Shown piece by piece: positions 53,111 through 61,846 of a DNA stretch of 64,000 bases; within the stretch, counting starts at the first letter, position 1; every line of letters begins with the position of its first letter. The DNA is from Pseudomonas putida. GTDB lineage: Bacteria > Pseudomonadota > Gammaproteobacteria > Pseudomonadales > Pseudomonadaceae. Where the stretch lies: the NCBI RefSeq assembly GCF_002025705.1, contig NZ_CP018846.1, positions 549,501 to 613,500 of the forward strand, written 5' to 3'. Below the pieces are notes generated by a model. That model did not search any database, was not told the DNA's origin, and saw only the letters and a program-made list of their open reading frames with translations. A program made the position numbers and the translations under genes.

Positions 53111-54019
53111 ATGCAACTCCCGGACATGAACCTGCTCGTCGCCCTCGATGCCTTACTCGATGAAGGTAGCGTGGTGGGCGCCGCGCAGCGCATGAACCTG
53201 AGCCCGGCGGCGATGAGCCGCACCTTGGGGCGTATCCGTGATGCCCTGGGCGACCCGATCCTCGTGCGTGCCGGCCGTGGCCTGGTACCGACGCCACGGG
53301 CGCTGGCCCTGCGCGAGCAGGTGGCGGCGCTGGTGGAGCAGGCCGGTGAAGTGTTCCGCAGCGCCGACGAAGTCGACTTGTCCAGGCTCGATCGCGCTTG
53401 CAACATTCGCACCAATGACCTGTTCATCGCCTTGTATGGCGCCCAGCTGTTGCGGCGCATGCATGAGCAGGCACCACGCACGGTGCTGCGTTTCGTGCCG
53501 GAAAGCCCCGGCGGTGATGACGACAGCGTGCTGCGCGATGGGCGTACCGACCTGATCATCAGCTCGACCGTCGACCTGGGCCCGGAGATCAAGGTGCAGA
53601 GCCTGTTCCAGACTTACTATGTAGGGCTGGCGCGGCGCGATCATCCGATCTTCGACCAACCCATCACACCGGACAGCTTTGCCAGTTATCCACAGATCAG
53701 CGTGTCCCGCCGTGGCCGGGCCAACGGGCCGATCGATGTCGAGCTGGCCAATTTCAAGGTGCAGCGGCGGGTGGCGCTGATTACCCCGAGTTTTCACTCG
53801 GCATTGTTCTCGCTGCCCGATTCCGACCTGATCCTGCCGATGCCGGCCAACATCCTCAACAGCGTGCACAAGCTCGGCCTGCCGTTACGCTCGTTCGAGA
53901 TCCCGGTGCCGCTGGAGCGGGTGACAGTACTGCAGGCCTGGCACCCGCGCTTCCATAACGACCCCGCCCACCGCTGGTTGCGGCAGACCTTGAAGGCTTG
54001 CTGCAGCGTCGATCCTTGA
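53111..54019 (+). CDS. LysR-family regulator
   Basis: A 302-aa protein with LysR helix-turn-helix (LLDEGSVVGAAQRMNLSPAA) and an effector domain of the NodD/LeuO-like subgroup. It is on the same strand as the EmrAB-OprM operon, 226 bp upstream, and is a plausible regulator of that operon. Confidence 0.87.
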   Translation: MQLPDMNLLVALDALLDEGSVVGAAQRMNLSPAAMSRTLGRIRDALGDPILVRAGRGLVPTPRALALREQVAALVEQAGEVFRSADEVDLSRLDRACNIRTNDLFIALYGAQLLRRMHEQAPRTVLRFVPESPGGDDDSVLRDGRTDLIISSTVDLGPEIKVQSLFQTYYVGLARRDHPIFDQPITPDSFASYPQISVSRRGRANGPIDVELANFKVQRRVALITPSFHSALFSLPDSDLILPMPANILNSVHKLGLPLRSFEIPVPLERVTVLQAWHPRFHNDPAHRWLRQTLKACCSVDP

Positions 54020-54136
54020 TACCGAGTCGCTTGCTTCGCGGGTAAATCCGCTCCCTCAGGGTCAGTGCGATGCATCAGGCCTGCACGATACCTGTGGGAG
54101 CGGGTTTACCCGCGAAGCAGGCAACTCGCTATCGAG
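54018..54136. repeat. extended REP inverted pair
   Basis: Arms around 54029-54060 and 54091-54122 (CTTCGCGGGTAAATCCGCTC type), with flanking inverted match GATACCGAGTCGC / AACTCGCTATC, giving a longer palindrome than the other pairs. Confidence 0.82.
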
Positions 54137-54245
54137 GCCGATTGCGTCAGGCGCAATATAAAACTGCCGAGAAGTCAGTTTTCGTCAGCATTCGACCTTC
54201 TTAGACTTGCTCCAGTCGCAAATTTGTTGCTGGAGATGTCTGCCC

Positions 54246-55787
54246 ATGAGTTCCCTGTCCGCCCCTTCTGCCGCGATTGCCGCCGCCCCCGCGCCGGCCG
54301 CGCCTGTGCAGACGGCGTTCGGCCTGCGGGTGGTGGTCGGGCTGTTCGGCGTGTTGCTGGCAGTGCTGTGTGCCGGCCTCAACGAGTCGGTGACCAAGAT
54401 TTCCCTCGCCGACATCCGCGGCGCCATGGGTATTGGTGCCGATGAAGGGGCGTGGCTGCTGGCGGTGTATAGCGCAGCTTCCGTCTCGGCCATGGCCTTT
54501 GCCCCTTGGCTGGCCACCACCTTCTCCCTGCGCCGCTTCACCATGAGTGCGGTCGGCCTGTTCGCCGTGCTGGGTTTGCTGCAACCGTTCGCCCCCAACC
54601 TGCACAGCCTGATGCTGCTGCGCGTGCTCCAGGGCTTTGCCTCGGGTGCATTGCCGCCGATGCTGATGAGTGTGGCGCTGCGCTTCCTGCCTCCTGGTAT
54701 CAAGGTCTACGGCCTGGCCTGTTATGCACTGACCGCCACCTTCGGGCCCAACCTTGGCACACCGCTGGCTGGCCTGTGGACCGAGTACGTCGGTTGGCAG
54801 TGGGCGTTCTGGCAAATCATCCTGCCCTGCGCGCTGGCCATGTTCTGTGTCGGTTGGGGCCTGCCGCAGGACCCGCTGCGCCTGGAGCGCTTCAAGCAAT
54901 TCGACTGGCGTGGCGTGTTGCTCGGCCTGCCGGCCATCAGTTGCATCGTCCTCGGCCTGTCGCTGGGAGACCGCTGGGGCTGGTTCGATTCGCCGCTGAT
55001 CTGCTGGTTGCTGGGCGGTGGCGTGCTGTTGCTGGTGCTGTTCATGTACAACGAATGGTCCGAACCTCTGCCGTTCTTCCAGCTGCGCATGCTGCAACGG
55101 CGCAACCTCAGTTTCGCCCTGGTGACCTTGGCCGGTGTGCTGATCGTGTTGTCCGGTGTGAGCAGCATTCCGTCGGCGTACCTGGCGCAGATCCAGGGCT
55201 ACCGCCCGGCGCAGACCAGCCCGCTGATGATGCTGGTGGCCATGCCGCAGCTGATCGCGCTGCCGCTGACCGCAGCGCTGTGCAACATCCGTGCGGTGGA
55301 CTGCCGCTGGGTGCTGGCCATCGGCCTGGCCATGCTGGCGGTGTCGTGCGTGGGCAGCAGCCTGCTGACCAGCGAGTGGATCCGCGGTGATTTCTACCCG
55401 TTCTACCTGCTCCAGGTTTTTGGCCAGCCAATGGCCGTGCTGCCGCTGCTGATGCTCTCCACCAACGGCATGACCCCGCAGGAAGGCCCGTTCGCCTCCA
55501 GCTGGTTCAACACCGTCAAAGGCCTGGCCGCGGTGATTGCCGGAGGCCTGCTGGACGCCTTGGGCACCCTGCGCCGGCATTTCCATTCCAACCACCTGGT
55601 GGACAGCCTGGGCAACGCCCCGCTGATCGACGGCAACGCCGTGGGCCTCGCCAAGCGCATGCACGACCAGGCGCTGGTGCTGACCTCGGCCGACCTGTAC
55701 CTGGTCATGGCCTGCATCGCCGTGGCGTTGATCTGCCTGATTCCTTTCGTGCCTACCCGGGTCTATCCGCCGCGCGCGGTGGCCTGA
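54246..55787 (+). CDS. DHA2-family MFS drug exporter (EmrB-like)
   Basis: A 513-aa transporter with 14 predicted helices. It has LNESVTKISLADIRGAMGIG near helix 1 and LLRVLQGFASGALPPMLMS. It carries the inner-membrane step of an EmrAB-OprM-like tripartite pump. ATG 54246 follows GGAGA; the earlier frame is promoter DNA. Confidence 0.88.
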   Translation: MSSLSAPSAAIAAAPAPAAPVQTAFGLRVVVGLFGVLLAVLCAGLNESVTKISLADIRGAMGIGADEGAWLLAVYSAASVSAMAFAPWLATTFSLRRFTMSAVGLFAVLGLLQPFAPNLHSLMLLRVLQGFASGALPPMLMSVALRFLPPGIKVYGLACYALTATFGPNLGTPLAGLWTEYVGWQWAFWQIILPCALAMFCVGWGLPQDPLRLERFKQFDWRGVLLGLPAISCIVLGLSLGDRWGWFDSPLICWLLGGGVLLLVLFMYNEWSEPLPFFQLRMLQRRNLSFALVTLAGVLIVLSGVSSIPSAYLAQIQGYRPAQTSPLMMLVAMPQLIALPLTAALCNIRAVDCRWVLAIGLAMLAVSCVGSSLLTSEWIRGDFYPFYLLQVFGQPMAVLPLLMLSTNGMTPQEGPFASSWFNTVKGLAAVIAGGLLDALGTLRRHFHSNHLVDSLGNAPLIDGNAVGLAKRMHDQALVLTSADLYLVMACIAVALICLIPFVPTRVYPPRAVA

Positions 55788-55814
55788 ACCCTGGATGAAT
55801 TCGAGACACTGAAC

Positions 55815-56876
55815 ATGACCAACAACCGCAAAACCCTTCTCATCGGCTCGGTGCTCGCCGTCGCCGTGCTGGCCGGTATCGTCGGCCCCTGGTTGTTCGG
55901 CAGCGACCACCGGCAGAGCACCAACGATGCCTATGTGATTGCCGACTACACCGTGGTTGCGCCCAAGGTCGCGGGCTTCATCAAGGAAGTGCTGGTCGAA
56001 GACAACCAGCAGGTGCAGGCCGGCCAGCTGCTGGCGACCATCGATGCCCGAGACTACCAGGCCGCGCTGGATGCCGCCCAGGCGCAGCTGCTGGTGGCCA
56101 AGGCGCAGAGCGCCGATGCCCGCGCCACGCTCGGGCGCCAGGCCGCACTGATTGCCCAGGCCCAGGCGGCGGTGACGGCGGCCCAGGCTGAAGCAGCGTT
56201 CGCCGACCACGAGGTCAACCGCTACAGCCGCCTGGCCGAGCAGGGCGCTGGCACCGTGCAGAACGCCCAGCAGGCGCGCAGCCGGGTCGACCAGGCCCGC
56301 GCACGGCTGGCCAACGCCCAGGCGGCGCTGGTGGCAACACGCAAGCAGGTGGATATCCTCACGGCCCAGGTGGCCAGTGCCGATGGCCAGTTGAAGCGTG
56401 CCGAAGCCGGCCTGGAAAAGGCCCAGCTGGACCTGTCCTACACCCGCATCACCGCACCGGTCGACGGCATGGTCGGTGAGCGGGCATTGCGCGTCGGTGC
56501 CTTCGTCAACCCGGGCGCGCGCCTGTTGTCGGTGGTGCCGCTGCAGCATGCCTATGTGGTCGGCAACTTCCAGGAGACCCAGCTGACCCATGTGCAGCCG
56601 GGCCAGCCGGTGAGCATCAGTGTCGATACCTTCTCTGGTGAAACCCTCAAGGGCCATGTCGAGAGCATCGCCCCGGCCACCGGCGTGACCTTTGCTGCGG
56701 TGAAACCGGACAACGCCACCGGCAACTTCACCAAGGTGGTACAACGCATTCCGGTGAAGATCGTCTTCGATGATGGCCAGCCACTGCTCGAACGCCTGCG
56801 TGTGGGCATGTCGGTAGAAGCGACCATCGACACCCAGGGCGACAAGCTGGCCGGCAAAGAGGTGAGCGCACGATGA
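55815..56876 (+). CDS. EmrA-like membrane-fusion protein
   Basis: A 353-aa HlyD/EmrA adaptor. An anchor precedes STNDAYVIADYTVVAPKVAG (barrel-sandwich part 1), a long alanine/glutamine coiled-coil hairpin, and LSYTRITAPVDGMVGERALR (part 2). It overlaps the following OprM gene by 4 nt (ATGA). Confidence 0.9.
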   Translation: MTNNRKTLLIGSVLAVAVLAGIVGPWLFGSDHRQSTNDAYVIADYTVVAPKVAGFIKEVLVEDNQQVQAGQLLATIDARDYQAALDAAQAQLLVAKAQSADARATLGRQAALIAQAQAAVTAAQAEAAFADHEVNRYSRLAEQGAGTVQNAQQARSRVDQARARLANAQAALVATRKQVDILTAQVASADGQLKRAEAGLEKAQLDLSYTRITAPVDGMVGERALRVGAFVNPGARLLSVVPLQHAYVVGNFQETQLTHVQPGQPVSISVDTFSGETLKGHVESIAPATGVTFAAVKPDNATGNFTKVVQRIPVKIVFDDGQPLLERLRVGMSVEATIDTQGDKLAGKEVSAR

Positions 56877-58324
56877 AACCTGCCGTACGCTTGAGTCCGC
56901 TGCTGCTGGCCGTGTTGCTCGCCGGCTGCACCCTCGGGCCGGACTTCCAGCGCCCGGGCAGCCAGGCGCCGCAGCAATGGGCAGCGCTGCAAGGTGAAGC
57001 CGCTGCGAGCCAGCCACAGGCCGAGCCGCTGGAGCTGCGCTGGTGGGAAACCTTCCACGATGCGCGCCTGAGTGCGTTGATCCAGCGCGTGGCCGACAAC
57101 AACCTCGACTTGCAGATGGCCAGTGCACGCTTGCTGCAAAGCCGCGCCCTACGTAGCACGGTGGCAGCTGATGAAACGCCGTCGGTCGATGCCAATGTCG
57201 GTTACAGCCGCGCCCGCAACAGCGCCGAAGGCCTGAGCGACCCCTCTGGCCACGCCGGTAAATCGGCCTTCAACCTGTGGCAAGGCGACCTGGTCGCCGG
57301 CTGGGAACTGGACCTGTGGGGCCGGGTGCGGCGCCAGGTGGAGGCAGCCGATGCCAGCGTGGAAGTGGCCGAGAACGACCGCCGCGGCGTGCTGCTGGCG
57401 CTGCTCTCGGAAACTGCCGGCAACTACATCCAATTGCGTGCGGTGCAGCACACCCTGGACGTGACCCGCGACAACCTCAAGGTCGCCGAGCATAGTCTGA
57501 AGCTTTCCCAGGATCGGCAGGCCGAAGGTGTCGCCACGCGTCTGGACGTGGCCCAGGCCAGTGCCCAGATGGCCTCCATCGAAGCGCGCCTGCCGAGCCT
57601 GGAAGCCAGGCGCGATGACCTGATCAATGCCCTCAGCCTGCTCGCGGCCGAGCCGCCGCGCAGCCTGCAGGCAGCGTTGCTGCAGGGCGGCGAGCTGCCC
57701 GCGCCGCAGCAGACGTTCGCCATCGGGCTGCCGTCCGAGCTGGCCGAACGGCGCCCGGACATCCGCCAGGCCGAAGCGCGCCTGCATGCAGCCACCGCGA
57801 GCATTGGTGTGGCCAAGGCCGACTTCTATCCAAGCATCCGTCTGTCTGGCAGCGTCGGCTTCCAGTCCATGCAGCTGGCCGATTTCGGCGGCTGGGATTC
57901 GCGTCGTTTCGCTTTCGGCCCGCAGTTGTCGCTGCCGATCTTCGAGGGTGGCCGGCTCAAGGGCACCCTGGAACTGCGCGAGGCGCAGCAGCAGGAAGCG
58001 GCGCTGAACTATCGCAAGGTGGTGCTCGGTGCCTGGCACGAAATCGACGATGTGCTACGCCTGTACAACGCCAGCCAGTTGCGTCGCGACCACCTGGCCG
58101 AAGCGGTGCGACAGAACCGCATCGCTCTGGAGACCGCCCAGCGCCAGTATGTGGAAGGGGCGGTGGACTTTCTCAACGTGCTGACCGTGCAGGCTGCCTT
58201 GCTGGCCAGCGAAGAGCAGTGGATCGACAGCTCGGCGGCGGTGTCGCAGGCGCTGGTCGGGCTGTACAAGGCCTTGGGCGGTGGCTGGCAGGCATTTGAC
58301 GAGCTGCCAGCGAAGCACGTGTAA
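56873..58324 (+). CDS. OprM/NodT-family outer-membrane lipoprotein
   Basis: A 483-aa outer-membrane factor. The lipobox is LLAVLLAGCTLG (Cys about residue 19). The repeats RWWETFHDARLSALIQRVAD and LPSELAERRPDIRQAEARLH are typical, and it ends in VDFLNVLTVQAALLASEEQ. It completes the second tripartite pump. Confidence 0.9.
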   Translation: MKPAVRLSPLLLAVLLAGCTLGPDFQRPGSQAPQQWAALQGEAAASQPQAEPLELRWWETFHDARLSALIQRVADNNLDLQMASARLLQSRALRSTVAADETPSVDANVGYSRARNSAEGLSDPSGHAGKSAFNLWQGDLVAGWELDLWGRVRRQVEAADASVEVAENDRRGVLLALLSETAGNYIQLRAVQHTLDVTRDNLKVAEHSLKLSQDRQAEGVATRLDVAQASAQMASIEARLPSLEARRDDLINALSLLAAEPPRSLQAALLQGGELPAPQQTFAIGLPSELAERRPDIRQAEARLHAATASIGVAKADFYPSIRLSGSVGFQSMQLADFGGWDSRRFAFGPQLSLPIFEGGRLKGTLELREAQQQEAALNYRKVVLGAWHEIDDVLRLYNASQLRRDHLAEAVRQNRIALETAQRQYVEGAVDFLNVLTVQAALLASEEQWIDSSAAVSQALVGLYKALGGGWQAFDELPAKHV

Positions 58325-58332
58325 AAAGCGGG

Positions 58333-58407
58333 GGCCGCTTGGCGGCCCATCGCCGGCAAGCCAGCTCCCACAGGTGCAACGCTGGCTTGCCGGCGGTGGG
58401 CTGCGGA
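58333..58407. repeat. REP inverted pair, diverged
   Basis: CCATCGCCGGCAAGCCAGCT and its inverted copy at 58381-58399 (GCTGGCTTGCCGGCGGTGG). A different core from the other REP pairs. Confidence 0.75.
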
Positions 58408-58446
58408 GCAGGCCCGGCGATTTCTCAGACAGATGAGGAGGCACAG

Positions 58447-59241
58447 ATGCACATTTCCTTGAACGGTAAGCGCGCCATCGTCAGCGGCTCCACCGCCGGC
58501 ATCGGCCTGGCCATCGCAACAGGCCTGGCCGAGGCGGGCGCCGAGGTGGTACTCAACGGCCGTACCCAGGCCCGTGTCGACGAGGCGCTCAAGGCCGTGC
58601 GCGAGCGTTTGCCGCAAGCGCGCATCATCGGTATCGCCGCCGACCTGAGCACCCAAGAGGGCGCACAGCAGCTGTTCGACCAAGTGCCGCACACCGACAT
58701 TCTGGTCAACAACCTCGGCATCTTCGAGCCCAAGCCGTTCTTCGAGATCATTGATGCCGACTGGCAGCGCTTCTTCGACGTCAACGTGCTTAGCGCCGTG
58801 CGCCTGTCGCGTCATTACGCCCAGGGCATGGCCGAGCGCACGTGGGGGCGGGTGATCTTCCTGTCCAGCGAGTCGGCGTTGCAGATCCCGACCGAGATGA
58901 TTCACTACGGAATGACCAAGACGGCGTTGCTGGCAGTGTCCCGTGGGCTGGCCGAGACCCTGGCCGGTACCGGGGTGACCGTGAACGCGGTGCTGCCAGG
59001 GCCGACCCGCTCGGAAGGTGTGGGCGACTTCTTCGCCAAGCTGGCGCAGGAGCAAGGTGTTTCCGCCGATGAACTGGAGGCCAACTTCCTTGCCGAGCAC
59101 CGGCCGACTTCGCTGATCAAGCGGCTGGCGACGGTGGAGGAGGTGGCCAACATGGTGGTCTATCTGGCCTCCATGCAGGCCAGCGCCACGACCGGAGCGG
59201 CATTGCGGGTGGATGGCGGGGTGCTGCGCTCCATCGCCTGA
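58447..59241 (+). CDS. SDR oxidoreductase
   Basis: A 264-aa classical short-chain dehydrogenase (GSTAGIGLAIATGL; NNLG in place of NNAG; catalytic HYGMTK; C-terminal TTGAALRVDGG). ATG 58447 follows GAGGAG. Substrate not evident. Confidence 0.87.
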   Translation: MHISLNGKRAIVSGSTAGIGLAIATGLAEAGAEVVLNGRTQARVDEALKAVRERLPQARIIGIAADLSTQEGAQQLFDQVPHTDILVNNLGIFEPKPFFEIIDADWQRFFDVNVLSAVRLSRHYAQGMAERTWGRVIFLSSESALQIPTEMIHYGMTKTALLAVSRGLAETLAGTGVTVNAVLPGPTRSEGVGDFFAKLAQEQGVSADELEANFLAEHRPTSLIKRLATVEEVANMVVYLASMQASATTGAALRVDGGVLRSIA

Positions 59242-59253
59242 CCGGTAGTCGCC

Positions 59254-59327
59254 TGTACCGGCCCTTTCGCGGGCAAGCCCGCTCCCACAGCTTGTGCGAG
59301 CGGGCTTGCCCGCGAAGAGGCCGACAC
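59254..59327. repeat. REP inverted pair, tight
   Basis: Arms at 59254-59290 and 59294-59327 with only a few bases between them, between the convergent SDR genes. The consensus core is GCGGGCAAGCCCGCTCCCAC. Confidence 0.88.
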
Positions 59328-59332
59328 CGATA

Positions 59333-60157
59333 TCAAAGCGGGCGCAGCAGTCCGAAGCGCTTGCGCAACGCCCAGTCCAGCAGCCGTCGCGGCAGCAAGC
59401 GGGCCATCAACGGCAGCGCTGTGCTGCCATTGCCCAACCGCACCACCGCCGGCACTGGCGACTTGCCAACTGCTGCCAACACGCCTTGAGCAAATTCAGC
59501 TGCTGACGTCGGCTTGTCCTGCGAGGCCCGCGCCCGTGCCTGCACATGTTCGCGCAGCGGCCACCACGCCGAGTCCGCCGCCAGCACCTGTTCAGCCTGG
59601 CGCTGTGCATTGCTGGCGAATTGCGAGGCAATTGCCCCGGGCTGCACTTCCATCACCTGAATCCCGAATGGCGCCAGCTCCAGGCGCATGGCATCACTCA
59701 AGGCATGCACGGCGGCCTTGGACGCGCAGTACGCGCCGGCGAATGGCGTGACCAGCACGCCCGAGACACTGCCGATATTCACCACCAACCCGCGTGCGCG
59801 ACGCAGCAGCGGGAACAGTGCGCGGGTGACGCCGACCACGGCGAAGACGTTGGTCTCGAACTGCTGGCGCAGGGCATCGACGCCGCCGTCGAGCAGCGGG
59901 CCCATGGCGCCGTAGCCGGCGTTGTTAACCAGCATGTCGAGGCGCCCGTGTTGCGCTTCCAGCTCATCGGCCAGGCGCTTGAGCGCTTCGCCATCGTTGA
60001 CGTCCAGTTGCCGTGCAGTGAAGCCGGCGGAGGACAGTTGCTCGACATCGTCGGGCTTGCGGGCCGTGGCCCAGACTTCATGGCCGGCATCGCGGAAGGC
60101 GTCGGCCAGGGCGCGGCCGATGCCGCTGGAACAACCGGTGATCAGGACGGTGGGCAT
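59333..60157 (-). CDS. SDR oxidoreductase (retinol-dehydrogenase-like)
   Basis: A 274-aa SDR (TGCSSGIGRALADAF; DMLVNNAGYGAMGP; catalytic YCASK). The C-terminal stretch (PLMARLLPRRLLDWALRKRF) resembles lipid-substrate SDRs. I chose ATG 60157 before MPTVLITG; the longer frame reads into a REP pair. Confidence 0.85.
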   Translation of the reverse strand: MPTVLITGCSSGIGRALADAFRDAGHEVWATARKPDDVEQLSSAGFTARQLDVNDGEALKRLADELEAQHGRLDMLVNNAGYGAMGPLLDGGVDALRQQFETNVFAVVGVTRALFPLLRRARGLVVNIGSVSGVLVTPFAGAYCASKAAVHALSDAMRLELAPFGIQVMEVQPGAIASQFASNAQRQAEQVLAADSAWWPLREHVQARARASQDKPTSAAEFAQGVLAAVGKSPVPAVVRLGNGSTALPLMARLLPRRLLDWALRKRFGLLRPL

Positions 60158-60189
60158 GGATGGGCCTGTATTCTGGGGACTTGAGGTTG

Positions 60190-60300
60190 CCTGCGGCGGC
60201 CCATTCGCGGGCAAGCCCGCTCCCACTGGTAGTGCACAATGCCCGAGGTCTGTGCGAATCCTGTGGGAGCGGGCTTGCCCGCGAATGGGCCGGAACAGGC
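60190..60300. repeat. REP inverted pair
   Basis: Arms 60195-60228 and 60260-60293 of the CCATTCGCGGGCAAGCCCGC type, just upstream of the SDR start and after the next minus-strand gene. Confidence 0.88.
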
Positions 60301-60306
60301 GCTGTA

Positions 60307-60771
60307 TTAATTGGCAAATGTACCTTGCAAGTGTTCCGCGCGGAATTCCAAGGTCTGCGGCCGGTAGCCCGAGCGCAGCGGTGGCAACGGCAGGCAGTCT
60401 TTCCATTCGGCGCCCGGCTGCAGCTCACCCGGCCCACGGTAGCGCGGTGCGTTGTAGGTGTTTTCCGCCAGGTTCACGGTATCGCCCGGCGCATACGCTG
60501 CAACGCGCCAGCGCAGTTCGGTCAGTGGCACCTGGTTGCCGTTCTTCATGCGCACTTGCAGGGCGCGGTCGGCGGGGCAGTGTTGCGGGGCGTAGGTCAG
60601 GCGCAGGTCCAGGCGTGCCAGTTGCGAGGCTTCACGGCTGTCTTGCCAGAACACCATCAGGGCCACCAGGCCCAGGCCGCAGACGGCGGCTACGGAGATG
60701 GGCAGGGCCTTGGCGGGATAGCGCAGCAGCAACACCAGCCAGGTAAGGATCAGAGCAGCGCCGATCAACAT
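60307..60771 (-). CDS. two-helix membrane protein with periplasmic domain
   Basis: A 154-aa protein with two hydrophobic segments at the N-terminus (LIGAALILTWLVLLLRY; LPISVAAVCGLGLVALMVFW) and a soluble beta-rich remainder (LRWRVAAYAPGDTVNL) resembling an FxLYD-like fold. I do not recognise it further. Confidence 0.65.
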   Translation of the reverse strand: MLIGAALILTWLVLLLRYPAKALPISVAAVCGLGLVALMVFWQDSREASQLARLDLRLTYAPQHCPADRALQVRMKNGNQVPLTELRWRVAAYAPGDTVNLAENTYNAPRYRGPGELQPGAEWKDCLPLPPLRSGYRPQTLEFRAEHLQGTFAN

Positions 60772-60995
60772 GAGTCGGTGACCTCAGGTACTCAGGTTAA
60801 GCCATCGTAGCGTTAAATTGACCCCGCTTGAAGGACAGTAAAGGCCTGGGTTCCTTCAGGCCTGTGCATGCTACCTGACTGGTAATTTTGCTAGTATCGG
60901 AATTCCTGCTCCAGTCATAGCCTGACATGCAGCGGTCAACTGCTGACTCATGGCGCAGTTTGACAACGCTTCAATCAGCGCAGGAGAAGTGAAAA

Positions 60996-61781
60996 ATGAT
61001 GTTGAAGCACACGAATACCGCACAACAAGCCTTTACCGGAAACATGCAGGCGAAGTTGACGTCGGGCGCAGAATTCAATGCCAGTTCCATTGGTTATCAA
61101 CCCGAGTTTGGCATCATCGCGATCGATGACAAGGCGTTGAACGACGAACCTTTTATCTATATCGGTTTTCCTGATGCAATTGGTGTTGGCAGCCACCCGA
61201 TCAAGCCTCAAGGCCAGGGCAGTGTATGGGCGTTTCTTGGCGTCCAGGGCAAAGGGCAGGCAAACACCGGGACGCTGGTAATCAAAGAGAAACCAGCACC
61301 CGGCGTTATCTCGGCGGAGTTCACGTTCGAGGGGGTGGGAGAAGATGGGCAAGCGTTCGAGGTAACTCAAGGTACTTTCATCATCCGCCCTCACGCCAAG
61401 CCACAGGGCATCGTTCCGGCATTCGCCGCATCGGCCAAGATCAGCCCAGTGCTTTCGGGTAACGCCGGTTTTGACGCTGATACGATCTCTGCGCGAACCA
61501 ACGATGCAGGGCGGCACAGTATTCTGGTTACCCAGCAAAGTGGCCTGGCGGGAGGGCTGTCAGGGCTAGGCACCTACTTCTATATCAATAGTAATGGGGA
61601 AGGGAACGTATTCGCGGTCGTCAATCAAGGCCTTTATGCCTCCAGGGACAAGACCATCACCAACTTTGAATTTGAAGAAAATGTCCGACTGTCCTTCGAC
61701 TTCAGTTACTCGTTCACGTGTAACGGGACTGATTACAAGGTGAGTGGCGGTCATCTCGAAATCGACTGGCGTCCCAAGTAA
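60996..61781 (+). CDS. unrecognised beta-rich protein
   Basis: A 261-aa protein without a signal peptide or membrane segment. It appears to be beta-sandwich-like (GTLVIKEKPAPGVISAEFTF; LSFDFSYSFTCNGTDYKV). It is followed by a strong terminator and lies outside the alginate operon on the other strand. A good ribosome site (GGAGAAG) precedes ATG 60996. I cannot assign a family. Confidence 0.6.
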   Translation: MMLKHTNTAQQAFTGNMQAKLTSGAEFNASSIGYQPEFGIIAIDDKALNDEPFIYIGFPDAIGVGSHPIKPQGQGSVWAFLGVQGKGQANTGTLVIKEKPAPGVISAEFTFEGVGEDGQAFEVTQGTFIIRPHAKPQGIVPAFAASAKISPVLSGNAGFDADTISARTNDAGRHSILVTQQSGLAGGLSGLGTYFYINSNGEGNVFAVVNQGLYASRDKTITNFEFEENVRLSFDFSYSFTCNGTDYKVSGGHLEIDWRPK

Positions 61782-61795
61782 TACGGGTTGCAATG

Positions 61796-61830
61796 AAAAG
61801 CCCCGCACCTGAGAAGGTAGCGGGGCTTTT
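61796..61830. terminator. bidirectional terminator
   Basis: AAAAGCCCCGC pairs with GCGGGGCTTTT around a 13-nt loop, with A run before and T run after. It can stop both the 261-aa gene and the alginate operon. Confidence 0.88.
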
Positions 61831-61846
61831 GCCTGAAGCAGTTTCT

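Noticed and set aside
54201..57128. Open frame of 975 codons on the minus strand opposite the EmrB/EmrA-like genes
   Set aside because: It is rich in His, Gln, Gly and Arg without any fold and lies antisense to two well-recognised genes; an artefact of GC-rich codon use.
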